Below are positions 16,820 to 26,600 of a stretch of DNA of 64,000 nt, one piece after another. A program made the position numbers and the translations under genes. Source of the DNA: G963665185 sp963665185 (GTDB taxonomy: Bacteria; Desulfobacterota; Desulfovibrionia; Desulfovibrionales; Desulfovibrionaceae). Under the pieces are notes generated by a model. It had not been told where the DNA came from. It did no database searches and was given only the letters and a program-made list of their open reading frames with translations. The stretch's first letter is position 1. The number at the start of each line of letters is the position of its first letter. The stretch spans positions 1-64,000 of the forward strand of contig CAXXPO010000006.1 in the NCBI GenBank assembly GCA_963665185.2, given 5' to 3'.

Positions 16820-19129
16820 TCACACCCCCTCCACTTTCATGCGGTGGCTCCATGCCCTGAAAATCCGGTAGGAATCGCCTTCCTTCGCATATTCCAGCCA
16901 ATAGGTGACCTCGCCCAGCCGGGCGCAGACCACCCTCCTGTCGTCGGAATGGCGAAATCCCCGCCCGCTCGGTTCCGCTGTATGCAAGGTGCGGCGCAGG
17001 TCGTCGTCCAAAATACGCCGTTCTTCCAATTGCTCCCGCACTTCCGGAGCGGCCAACAAACTGATGCCGTCCCATGGCCGGACCGGGGCATGCTCCCCAC
17101 CCTCTTGTCCTGCCCACAGGTCGGCCATATTCCGGCGCAGACGCGCCCTGCCCTCGCGCCGCCCATTAAGTCCGGCAACAGACGCGGCAGCCGGGTCAGG
17201 CTTTTCCGGATCGGGAAAAAGCAAATCCAGAAGGTGCACGGCCCGCTTGCCCGTACCGGCCAGACGATCGCGGCACATGGCGCAGTAGGCCAGAAAGTCG
17301 TTTTCGCTCTGTCCTGCCCGACGGGAAATGACCTCCCGGGCAAGCTTCGGATTGGCGTTCTCCTGCAACCCCCCAAAACCGCAACATTCAGTCATATCAC
17401 CGTTGTGAGGCAGGTCGTCCACGGGTTGTTCCAAACGTTTGAGGATGTTGCGCACGGCTTGGCGCACGGCAGGCGCATTCCGGGTGGTGCAGGGGTCGGT
17501 CACGGCCAGGGGCATATTCTCAAAGGATGTACAGTTCTCCGGCAGTCCATGGGCATCCAAGACTTCCCACAGGGAAGTGGCCTGGAACTCGGGACAGTGT
17601 TCACCGAAAACAGACAGACAACTGGAACAGGCGGTCACTATGCGCGGCCTGCCCAGTTCGTTCCAGGCAGTACGCAATTTGTCCAGCACTGCATCAAACT
17701 CCTGTTCGCGCCCGGCCCAGTGCGCCGGAATACCGCAGCAGGCAAGAAAAATCCCCACTCCGGCTTGTCCTTCGGAAAGCACCCCGCGCAGGTATTCCCA
17801 CGAGGCCAGCACCTTGTCCGGTCCCATGCCAGCCAACTGGCAACCGGGAAAAAACAACCACCCGCTGGTTCTGGTACCAGGTGCATGCCGGGCAAGAAAA
17901 TAGGCCTCGTCCAAACTGGTGTTCATTTCCGTAAGCGCAAAATCATGGGCCGAAGGCGGCATGCGGTTTTCCGCCACCATACCCCGGCGCGAGGTCAGAC
18001 AGAGTTCGGCCATGGAAAAGTCTTCCGGGCACACAGCTTCGCACAATCCGCACAGACTGCACGAATTGATCATGGTATTGGACTGGTGCGTGCCTTTGAC
18101 AATGGCCTCGTTGTTGTACATCTGCCGCGCATAAACCTTAGGATACGCCTTGAAATGCTCCAGATACGCGCAGGACTTCACGCACTCCATGCACTCACAC
18201 TGTATGCAACGGGCCGCTTCCGCACGAGACTGCCCTTCGTTGCACATAGCAACCTGCTGCAAGGCCGGATCCTGCCGGACCAGGGGAACACCTTGCAGTG
18301 AGGTGAAAAGCCGGGTTTCAAACGGTCCTTCGCGACGACGCTCTGCGGTCAGGGACGCGCCCTGCATAAGCCTGTCCATGGAAGTGGCGGCCCGACGGCC
18401 ATCGGCCACGTCGTCAATGAAACGCCGCACTCCCGACTGACCGGAAAACCCACCGATAAAGACACGCTCCCTGGTCCAGGCCAAGGTCATGGGGTCTGCC
18501 GCGTCGGCCTCCAGACGAAGGTCCTTTTCCATCTCCGCATCCTGGGAAATATACGCCGTGTCGTAACTGCGGATGTCCAGAAGTTCGCTGTCGAGCCTGT
18601 CCACCGATTCAAATTCCACCCCCAAGCCCTTGAGCAGGGAAAGGTCCTGGTCCAGAACCGCGGCAGGCAGTCTTTCTTCCGGCATTTCCCGCAACCAGCC
18701 GCCAATCTGTCCGGGCAGATGGAGCACAGTTACAGAGTAACCTTTCTTGCCCAGATCGAAGGCCACGCACAAACCGCTGGGGGCAGCGCCAACCACCAGG
18801 GCATTCTTTCCCCGGGCAGGAAGACGCAAGGGTTTGCCCACACGAGGCGCCATATTCACGCAGGTGCGCTCCAGCAGGCCCACGGCTATGGCCCCACCCA
18901 AAGGTTTACGCAAACAGGCATCCTGGCAAGGGGCTTCGCACAACCGGGCACTTATCCCGGCCAAAGGAAGGGTTGCTTCAAGGACCTTGCGAGCCTTGGC
19001 GGCATTTCCCTCGGCCATGGCCCGAAGAAAAGACCGCACATCCACATGAAGAGGACAGGCGGCCCGGCAGGCCGGTGGTTCGTCCTGGATGCACTTGGCT
19101 TCCCAGGCCCGTAATTGCTTCTGATCCAT
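16820..19129 (-). CDS. Pyridine nucleotide-disulfide oxidoreductase-like/dicluster-binding protein
   Basis: The 769-residue protein is modular. The N-terminus resembles the GltD adaptor (CRAACPLHVDV, CEAPCQDACLRKPLGG). A dinucleotide-binding stretch VVGAAPSGL follows near residue 113, although the flavoprotein part is short. Two [4Fe-4S] motifs come next, CIQCECMECVKSC and CSLCGLCEAVCP. The C-terminal half has two HdrB-type CCG modules, seen in ACCGIPAHW and ECCGFGG with CAMC. It probably shuttles electrons between Mop and cellular carriers. The start at 19129 has AAGGAG upstream; the frame extends to 19168 without better signals. A hairpin separates it from mop, so some read-through or a separate promoter is needed. 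Confidence 0.88.
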   Translation of the reverse strand: MDQKQLRAWEAKCIQDEPPACRAACPLHVDVRSFLRAMAEGNAAKARKVLEATLPLAGISARLCEAPCQDACLRKPLGGAIAVGLLERTCVNMAPRVGKPLRLPARGKNALVVGAAPSGLCVAFDLGKKGYSVTVLHLPGQIGGWLREMPEERLPAAVLDQDLSLLKGLGVEFESVDRLDSELLDIRSYDTAYISQDAEMEKDLRLEADAADPMTLAWTRERVFIGGFSGQSGVRRFIDDVADGRRAATSMDRLMQGASLTAERRREGPFETRLFTSLQGVPLVRQDPALQQVAMCNEGQSRAEAARCIQCECMECVKSCAYLEHFKAYPKVYARQMYNNEAIVKGTHQSNTMINSCSLCGLCEAVCPEDFSMAELCLTSRRGMVAENRMPPSAHDFALTEMNTSLDEAYFLARHAPGTRTSGWLFFPGCQLAGMGPDKVLASWEYLRGVLSEGQAGVGIFLACCGIPAHWAGREQEFDAVLDKLRTAWNELGRPRIVTACSSCLSVFGEHCPEFQATSLWEVLDAHGLPENCTSFENMPLAVTDPCTTRNAPAVRQAVRNILKRLEQPVDDLPHNGDMTECCGFGGLQENANPKLAREVISRRAGQSENDFLAYCAMCRDRLAGTGKRAVHLLDLLFPDPEKPDPAAASVAGLNGRREGRARLRRNMADLWAGQEGGEHAPVRPWDGISLLAAPEVREQLEERRILDDDLRRTLHTAEPSGRGFRHSDDRRVVCARLGEVTYWLEYAKEGDSYRIFRAWSHRMKVEGV

Positions 19130-19161
19130 GGCTGCTCCTTGACTGTGTTCCGTGTTCTCCG

Positions 19162-19201
19162 AATACAAAACAAACCCCGGACAACATAACGTTGTCCGGG
19201 G
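19162..19201 (-). terminator. Intrinsic terminator after mop
   Basis: An 11-bp perfect stem (19175-19185 paired with 19191-19201) with a 5-base loop is followed, reading the minus strand, by a T-rich run at 19174-19162. It begins 18 bases after the mop stop and may attenuate rather than fully block the downstream operon. Confidence 0.85.
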
Positions 19202-19218
19202 CGGTTGTGAATGTCAAA

Positions 19219-21942
19219 CTAGATGGACTTCAAACCTTCCAACACCTTTTCCGGCAATGCGGGCAGCTTCCTGATGCGCACGCCGCAGGCATTGTAGATG
19301 GCGTTGATGACCGCCGCATGCGGGCAGGTCAGAGGCAGTTCGCCGACTCCGGAAGCGCCGTGGGGACCGTCGGGACGCGGTGATTCCACGTACACGATCT
19401 CCATGTTGTCCGGGATGTCCTTGGCATAGGGGAAACCTGCCCCCCGCATGGTGGAATGCTTCATGATGTCTTCGTAGTCTTCGCTCAGAGCCAGACCGAT
19501 ACCCTGGGCAAGACCACCGTAGATCTGGCCGTCGACCAACAGCCTGTTGGCGATTTTGCCGATGTCGGCAACCAGGGTCATCTTTTCGACCGTGGTCTTG
19601 CCCGTGGCGATTTCCACGGCGACCTCGGACATGAAGATGCCGTACATGTAACAGCAGAAGGGGCTTCCCTGGCTGTTCTCGTCGCATTCCGTGGCAGGCG
19701 CGGTCCACTTGCCATTGTACTTGGTGGGAATTTTCTCCGCAACCATGTCCTTGTAGGTACGGAAGCTTCCATCGGATTTCCGCATGCCGCCCAGAAGCAG
19801 CTCACAGGCCGCCTTGATACCCTGGCCGACCACGACCTGGGAACGGCTGCCGCCGGCGGGACCGCCGTTGGGGCAGAACTGGGTGTCGTTGAGCACCAGG
19901 TGGATCTGCTCGGGCTTCAGCCCCAGAGGACGCAATGTTTCATGGGCCACTGCGAGCGTACCCATGTCCGCACCCTGACCATGGTCGTGCCAGGTGGTGT
20001 ACACGGTCACGGTGTTGTCGTCGTGGAGTTCGACATCGGCTTCGGCAGAGTCCGGACCGTCCAGCCCGCTGCCGTATACGCCAAGCGAAATGCCGACGCC
20101 GCGTTTGACTGCGTCGGTGGAGTTCGCCTTGGCCTTGGCCTTGGCAGCTTCATACTTGGGCTTGAGAAGCTCCAACATCTCCGGCAGACTGTAGACTTCC
20201 GGGTCCTGGCCCGTAGGTGTGGTGCTGCCCTTGCGGTAGGCGTTCTTCAGGCGCAGTTCCAGAGGATCCATGCCCAGTTTTTCCGCCAGTTCGTCCATGA
20301 GAACTTCCGAGGCGAACTCGGACTGCGGCGAACCGTATCCGCGGAAGGCCGAACCCCAGGCATGGTTGGTGCAAACCGTGCGGCCGTTGCCCCGGATGTT
20401 GGCAATGTCATACCCGGCACCGATGAACTGGGCGCCACGCAGGGTCAGCAGGTCGCCGAACTCGGAGTAGGGACCGTGGTCGCAGGTCCAGTCCGTTTCC
20501 ATGCCCTTGATCATCCCGTCCTTGGTTGCGGCCATGCGCACGTTCATGAAGAACGGCGAACGCTTGCCCGTGTATGTCTGCTGCTGGAACCAGTTGTAGC
20601 CCAGGTAGCAGGGACGGCCGGTGGCCATGGCGGCGGCGCCCACCAGGGCTTCCATGGTGGGGCTGAACTTGTAGCCGAAGGTGCCGCCCGCAGGGTTCTG
20701 CACCATGATGACGTTTTCAGCTTCAATACCCAGGCCCGGAGCGATCATGTACAGGTGCAGATGCAGGCCGATGGACTTGGAATGGATGACCAGCTTGCCC
20801 TCGTCGTTGAAATAGGCAAAGCCTACATCCGGCTCAATGGGCATATGCGGCTGGCGGCCCACATAGTAATCGCCTTCGGCAACAACCAGGCCGTTGTCGG
20901 CGAAAATGGGCTCGGTTTCCTCACCCTTGGCAATGCGCAGTTCATAATAGACGTTTGGCGTGCCCGGATGGATTTCAATGGCGTCCTCAGCCATGGCGGC
21001 CGGGGCGCTCATGTATTCGGGCAGCGGCTCAAGCTCGACTTTGACCTTGGCGGCAGCGGCTTTGGCATTCTTTTCCGTGTCGGCGCAAACCATGGCGATG
21101 GCGTCGCCGAACTGGAAGACCTTCTCATCGCACAGAATGGGGCGATCCCAACCGTCGCCCTTGTTGGTGGGGAAGGTGATCAGCCCGGTGATCCGGTTTT
21201 TGCCCTTGATGTCCTTGTGGGTCACGACCTTGAACACGCCGGGCATTTTTTCCGCTTCGGAAGTGTCGATGGACAGAATCCTGGCATGGGAAATCTCGGC
21301 CTGCACCAAAGCGATGCGCAACGTGTCCGGAGGCAGCTTCAGCCCCAGGTCGGCACCATAATCCAGTGTGCCCGTCACCTTGGCCACGGAGGAAGGACGG
21401 GGATATTTCGTACCCCAGATGCGGCCGTCTTCGGGAATCTTGAAAGCCAGTTCATCCATGCTCATTTCACCGCGCAGCACCTTGGCGGCATCCAGGGTGG
21501 CATCGACAAGCTGCTTGTAGCCGGTGCAGCGGCAGGCATTGCGGTGCTTCTGGAACCAGTCACGGATGTCTTCGCGGGTGGGGCTGGGATTGCCGTCCAG
21601 CAGCGCCTTCACCGAAACGATGAAGCCGGGGGTGCAGAATCCGCACTGCGCACCGCCGTGGGCAATCCAGGCCATCTGGATGGGATGCAGGTTGTCCGGG
21701 GTACCGATGCCTTCGATCGTCACGATTTTCGATCCTTCCTTGAGGCGGGACACCTTTGTCACGCAGGAACGCACCAGTTTGCCGTCAAGAATCACACTGC
21801 ACGCACCGCAATGGCCCTCGGCGCAACCGACCTTCACGCCGGTAAGGCCAAGCTGGTCGCGCAGCACTTCGGAAAGCCGTGCGTCGGCATCGACGATCAG
21901 CTTACGTGCCACTCCATTTACCAATACATCTCTTTTAAGCAT
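19219..21942 (-). CDS. mop: Molybdenum aldehyde oxidoreductase (Mop, xanthine oxidase family)
   Basis: This 907-residue enzyme oxidises aldehydes to carboxylic acids with a molybdopterin cytosine dinucleotide cofactor and two [2Fe-2S] clusters. The plant-type cluster cysteines are Cys40, 45, 48 and 60; the second cluster uses Cys100, 103, 137 and 139. The catalytic Glu is in GASGVGELPLT (Glu868). I remember the same length and nearly the same numbering for Desulfovibrio gigas Mop, and long stretches match from memory. There is no FAD domain, as in that enzyme. The start at 21942 follows AGGAGG by nine bases; an ATG two codons earlier is too close to it. Downstream maturation genes and the upstream molybdopterin-binding gene support the call. 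Confidence 0.97.
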   Translation of the reverse strand: MLKRDVLVNGVARKLIVDADARLSEVLRDQLGLTGVKVGCAEGHCGACSVILDGKLVRSCVTKVSRLKEGSKIVTIEGIGTPDNLHPIQMAWIAHGGAQCGFCTPGFIVSVKALLDGNPSPTREDIRDWFQKHRNACRCTGYKQLVDATLDAAKVLRGEMSMDELAFKIPEDGRIWGTKYPRPSSVAKVTGTLDYGADLGLKLPPDTLRIALVQAEISHARILSIDTSEAEKMPGVFKVVTHKDIKGKNRITGLITFPTNKGDGWDRPILCDEKVFQFGDAIAMVCADTEKNAKAAAAKVKVELEPLPEYMSAPAAMAEDAIEIHPGTPNVYYELRIAKGEETEPIFADNGLVVAEGDYYVGRQPHMPIEPDVGFAYFNDEGKLVIHSKSIGLHLHLYMIAPGLGIEAENVIMVQNPAGGTFGYKFSPTMEALVGAAAMATGRPCYLGYNWFQQQTYTGKRSPFFMNVRMAATKDGMIKGMETDWTCDHGPYSEFGDLLTLRGAQFIGAGYDIANIRGNGRTVCTNHAWGSAFRGYGSPQSEFASEVLMDELAEKLGMDPLELRLKNAYRKGSTTPTGQDPEVYSLPEMLELLKPKYEAAKAKAKANSTDAVKRGVGISLGVYGSGLDGPDSAEADVELHDDNTVTVYTTWHDHGQGADMGTLAVAHETLRPLGLKPEQIHLVLNDTQFCPNGGPAGGSRSQVVVGQGIKAACELLLGGMRKSDGSFRTYKDMVAEKIPTKYNGKWTAPATECDENSQGSPFCCYMYGIFMSEVAVEIATGKTTVEKMTLVADIGKIANRLLVDGQIYGGLAQGIGLALSEDYEDIMKHSTMRGAGFPYAKDIPDNMEIVYVESPRPDGPHGASGVGELPLTCPHAAVINAIYNACGVRIRKLPALPEKVLEGLKSI

Positions 21943-22028
21943 CGTCATTTCCCTCCTAAGCTTATTGCTTTTGTCGGAACAAAAAATAGCCCCCGACATC
22001 GCGTCTGTTCAAAACGGAACACATAACC

Positions 22029-23054
22029 TCACGCTCCCTTGCCGAATCCGCAGGCCGGATAGCGGCAGGTCGAACAGCTTTCGCAAAAACCGCCATGCCC
22101 CAGGGCGACGATGTCCTCCCGGCAAAGACGCTTCCCGGACAGAATACGCGGAACAATCAGATCGAACACGCTGGCCCGAAAATACATGACGCAACCGGGC
22201 AGCCCGAGCACCGGAGTACCGCCCAGGTAGGCCAGCATGAACATGGCTCCGGGCAAAATGGGTGCACCGTATGCAACGACCTCCGCCCCGGACGCCCGTA
22301 TGCTGGCCGGAGTCTGGTCGTCCGGGTCCACGGACATGCCGCCCGTGAGCACGATCATGCCCACACCGCGTTCTTTGAAATCGTGAATGGCGGCCACGGT
22401 GGCGGCCGGATCGTCGGACACAAAAACCTGATCATGCACCACGCAGCCCAGCTCTGAAAACTTGCTGCGCAGCACCGGGCCGAAACCATCCTGAATACGG
22501 CCTTTGAAAATCTCGCTTCCCGTGGTGATTATCCCTACGGATCGAGCCTTGAGTGGACGCACTTCAACGAGCGGGGCAGCCTGTTTGCAAATGTGCTCCG
22601 CCTGACGGACAGGCGCTTCGCCAATAGCCACGGGAACAACCCGCGTCCCGGCCAGGGCACGCCCCTTGCGCACGAACTGATTGGTATGGATGGTGGAAAA
22701 AACGATATCCGAAATGGAATTTATGGCAAACAGGGCTGCGGCGTTGACACACAGCAGGCCGTCATGTGTGGCAGTAAGGGTGACTTTTCCCTCGGACGGC
22801 GTGGAAAGCGCAATGCCTTGTCCACTCGCGGCCAGAGCAATGCGGTTGGCCGCATCGTCCTCGTGCATGAGTCCGTCTTGCAGATCGAAGACGAACAGAT
22901 GCTCCTTGCCTATGGACAGCAGCATATTGATATCTTCGGCACGAACGACATGTCCCCGTCTGAAGACCGGTCCTTTGTCTTCTCCCGGAACAATGCGCGT
23001 GATGTCATGACCCAAAACTGTCCCAACAGCCTTGCGAACAGGAATAACCCTCAT
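22029..23054 (-). CDS. Molybdopterin-binding protein (MoeA/MogA-like) with a cysteine-rich tail
   Basis: The 341-residue product starts with RVIPVRKAVGTVLGHDITRI, the entry of MoeA-like proteins. The molybdopterin-binding fold shows VGIITTGSEIFKG near residue 173, VLTGGMSVDPDD near 247, and LGLPGCVMYFR near 295. The last 25 residues carry CESCSTCRYPAC, a possible metal or Fe-S site. It probably takes part in molybdate insertion or cofactor delivery to Mop, whose gene starts 87 bases downstream. It is shorter than full MoeA (about 400 residues). A palindrome lies about 90 bases upstream. Confidence 0.88.
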   Translation of the reverse strand: MRVIPVRKAVGTVLGHDITRIVPGEDKGPVFRRGHVVRAEDINMLLSIGKEHLFVFDLQDGLMHEDDAANRIALAASGQGIALSTPSEGKVTLTATHDGLLCVNAAALFAINSISDIVFSTIHTNQFVRKGRALAGTRVVPVAIGEAPVRQAEHICKQAAPLVEVRPLKARSVGIITTGSEIFKGRIQDGFGPVLRSKFSELGCVVHDQVFVSDDPAATVAAIHDFKERGVGMIVLTGGMSVDPDDQTPASIRASGAEVVAYGAPILPGAMFMLAYLGGTPVLGLPGCVMYFRASVFDLIVPRILSGKRLCREDIVALGHGGFCESCSTCRYPACGFGKGA

Positions 23055-23683
23055 TGTGCGACCCCTGGATGTTGGAGAAGCGCAACAATTTGCAACGGCG
23101 ATTTCAGTCTGGGCCTGTCCCCTTGTGCCCGGGACTTAAAACATGCCACCTCTGACATAAGTCATACGTGGCATACTAAAAAGGATAAAGAGGAATTGTC
23201 AATTCATTGCATGAAAAAAAAGTCCACTTTGACATGGAGAGAGGCTGAAAAACAACTTAAAATGCCGTTTTAATTCAGCTAAACAAGAAAGCACTTTTGA
23301 TTATGCTTTTTATAACATATCAGTGTGTCCGATGCGCTTCCGAACAACAATTGTGGTGCACTGCATCATGCCTTCCGTCTTGCACATCCGAACAAACGCA
23401 CAACAACTGCCGCGTATTTTCAACGTAAAAAAACACTTTTAACGGATTCGTTACAGTCGCGGGCGCGGCACGCATCTCTGCCATCCCAAACGTCAGACAC
23501 CGCATACCGTAAACCACCTTCCGTGTCATGGACCGCCCCATACTTTCCCAGTCCGGTTTTCTCCAAAAAAAATCACGCCCGCGTGACATCAATGACACCC
23601 ATCCTTCACCAGAAAAACTTGAAAGCCCCTAAAAAGAATACGCATTCCTCCATAAACCCAACCCCTCTTTATAAGGAGCCATC
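23055..23683. other. Divergent promoter region between the molybdopterin-binding and lipoprotein genes
   Basis: About 630 bases without a supported gene, AT-richer than the surroundings. It must hold the promoters of both flanking genes. I see one clear interrupted palindrome (23143-23174, listed separately) and a good ribosome site AAGGAGCC just before the lipoprotein ATG. I find no convincing Moco riboswitch, Pho box or small RNA by eye. Confidence 0.6.
23143..23174. promoter_or_regulatory. Interrupted palindrome upstream of the molybdopterin-binding gene
   Basis: Outer arms ATGCCAC (23143-23149) and GTGGCAT (23168-23174) enclose inner arms TGAC and GTCA around ATAA, all on one centre. The symmetry suits either a dimeric repressor site or an RNA hairpin in the leader. 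It lies 89 bases before the ATG on the minus strand. The regulator is unknown. Confidence 0.5.
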
Positions 23684-26600
23684 ATGAAACGTTTTGCATC
23701 CTTGTTGACCATGCTGCTGGCATTCGCCCTCCTTTACGGATGCGGCGGCAGCAGCGGTGACGACTCGTCCGCGCCAACGCCTACCACCGTCAATTCCTTC
23801 GGTGTCATGAGCGATCCACACTACTATGACACCGCGCTCGGCACCAATGGAACGGCGTATGAAGCCTATGTCGCCGGCGACCGCAAGCTGCTGTCCGACA
23901 GTCCAGCCATTTTGGAATCGGCCATCGATCTGTTCATTGCCAAAAAACCAGCGTTCGTCCTTATCCCCGGCGACCTGACCAAGGACGGGGAACGCTCCGG
24001 ACACCAAAAATTCGCCGACGCAATCAAACGCCTGGAAGACAACGGCATCCAGACCTATGTCATCTGCGGCAACCACGACATCAACAATGCCGATGCCGTA
24101 CAGTTCAGCGGCGCGACCAAAACTCAGGTAGCCACGGTAACGCCTGTTGAATTCACGACCATTTACGCCAAGTACGGCTACGACCAGGCCCTTGCCCGCG
24201 ACAGCAATTCCCTGAGCTACGTTGCTGACCTGCCCGGCGCAGGCAATCTGCGCCTGATCGCCATTGATTCCTGTCTGTACGACAAGAACACACCTACCGA
24301 TCCCATCACCGCGGGAAAAATCAACGACGCCACCCGCGCCTGGGTCATGGAGCAGATAGCCAACGGAAAGGCCAGCGGCAAGACCGTCATCGGCATGATG
24401 CACCATGGCATTCTGGAACACTACGACGGCCAGTCCACGGAATTTCCCGAGTATGTCGTGGCCGACTGGAAGGACCTCTCAAGGCAGTTTGCCGCCGCAG
24501 GCATGCAGACCGTGTTCACCGGCCATTACCACGCCCAGGACATCGTGACCGACAGCGTCATCGGCATGACCGACGTGGAAACCGGCTCCCTGGTGACCTA
24601 CCCCAGCCCCCTGCGCATAGTGGAAGTACAGGATGCGGGCGGGGTGGCAAGCTTCAAGTACTCCTCCATGAATGTCACTTCCATCACGGTTCCCGATTCG
24701 TCCTCCTCACACGCCAGCCTGGCATACAATGGAAGCACAACCTTTCCCGCATACTCTGAAAAATTCCTGGATGACGGCCTTTACAACCTGGCCCTTGCCC
24801 AACTTGTCCATGTCTACGGGCAGGACGGCTCGCTCGATTCAACCAAACAACTCGCAAAGGCCCTGGCCGAGGCACTCAAGGCGCATTACGTCGGCGACGA
24901 AACCCCCGACTCCGACACACAGAATTACTACAAAGCATTGCAGGCCAACTCCTCCACCGCCTTCTTCGGAAAATACCTGCAAGCCCTCTGGACCGACCTG
25001 GCTCCGCACGACACAGATATCAGCGACAAGGCCGCCAAGCCAATGGGCAGCGCCTTCCACCTGACCCTGATGCACGTCAACGATGTCCATTCACATCTTG
25101 AGGCAAGCAGCAACAGCATCTCTCCCAACAAAATCAAAACCTATGTCTCCATGGGCGGATTTCCCCGTCTGGCAACCAAGGTCAAACAGATCCGTACCAA
25201 CAGCGACAACTCCCTGTTGCTGCATGCCGGTGACGCCATCATGGGAACCCTGTATTTCACGGTGTTCAACGGCACTGCCGACTTCACCATGATGAACGAC
25301 ATGAAATTCGACGCCATGGCTGCCGGAAACCACGAATTCGACAGAGGCCCCGCCCTGTTTGCCGATCTCATCACCATCGCCAACTTCCCCGTTCTGGGTA
25401 GCAACATCGATGCTTCAGCCGACGCCAACCTCAACGGCAAGCTGAAGAATTACGTCATCAAGGAACTCAACGGACAACGCGTCGGCATCTTCGGCCTGAC
25501 CACTCCCACGACATCCAACCTGTCCAGCCCCGGCGCAAACGTCAAATTCAACGACCCCATTGCTACGGCCAAGGCCATTGTCGCCGAACTCCAGGCCAGG
25601 GACATCAACAAGATCATCTGCCTGAGCCACCTGGGCTACGACGAGGAAAAAGATCTGGCCGGCAAGGTGGATGGCATCGACATCATCATCGGCGGCCACT
25701 CACACACCACGATGGGGGCGCTCAGCTCGCTGGGGATAACGGCGGACGGAACCTATCCCGTCAAGACGACAAGCCCCAACGGCGATCCCGTCTATCTTGT
25801 CTCCGCCGGCGACTATGCCAGGATTCTCGGTATCGCCTCCCTGTACTTTGATGCCCACGGAAAGATCGTGAAGTTCTCCGGCATGCCGACCCTGCTGCTG
25901 GGTGACGACTTTCTGGATGGCGACAAGAATGCCGTCAACGCCACCCGTCGCGCACAGATCATGCATGTTCTCTACACGACCCCCGATGCCGAAGTCGTGG
26001 CTGAAGACTCTGCCACGGGTGCGGTTCTCAAAACCTACGCCGACCAGGTGGAGACCATGAAATCCACGGTCATCGCACAGGCAGGCGAAGACATCCCCCA
26101 CACCCGTGTACCTCTGACAGACAAACTGAGCTACGGCAGTCCCAGCGACTTCCCCAACGGCAGCTTCCTCGCTCCCATTGTTGCCGAAGGCATGTACGTG
26201 AAGGCCAAGGAAATCGGGCAAAACCCGCACCTGGCCATCCAAAACGCTGGCGGAGTTCGCGTCAGCCTGCTCAAAGGCGACGTGACCATCGGTGTCGCCC
26301 ACACCATTCTGCCCTTTGCCAATATGCTCTACATGGTGGAACTCACCGGCAAAGAAGTCTGGGACGCCCTGGAAGGCGGCGTGGACACCGCTGTCAACGG
26401 AACAAGCTCCGGTGCCTTCCCCTACCTGGGCAACGCCCGCATGGCCGTGAACAACGGCAACCCCGCCGGCAGCAAAATAACCTCCATTGAGATCAAGGAC
26501 GCCTCAGGCAACTGGGTTGCGGTTCCCAAGGACGACACAAGCAAATACAACGTGGCCACCAACAACTACATCGCCGGCGGCGGCGATTTCTACGACACTC

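Noticed and set aside
19456..22026. Open frame of 856 codons opposite mop
   Set aside because: Antisense to an enzyme with all cofactor ligands conserved; no motifs, odd His/Gly-rich composition.
23055..23142. Possible Moco riboswitch in the leader of the molybdopterin-binding gene
   Set aside because: I could not align the sequence to the conserved Moco motif core; only simple hairpins are visible.
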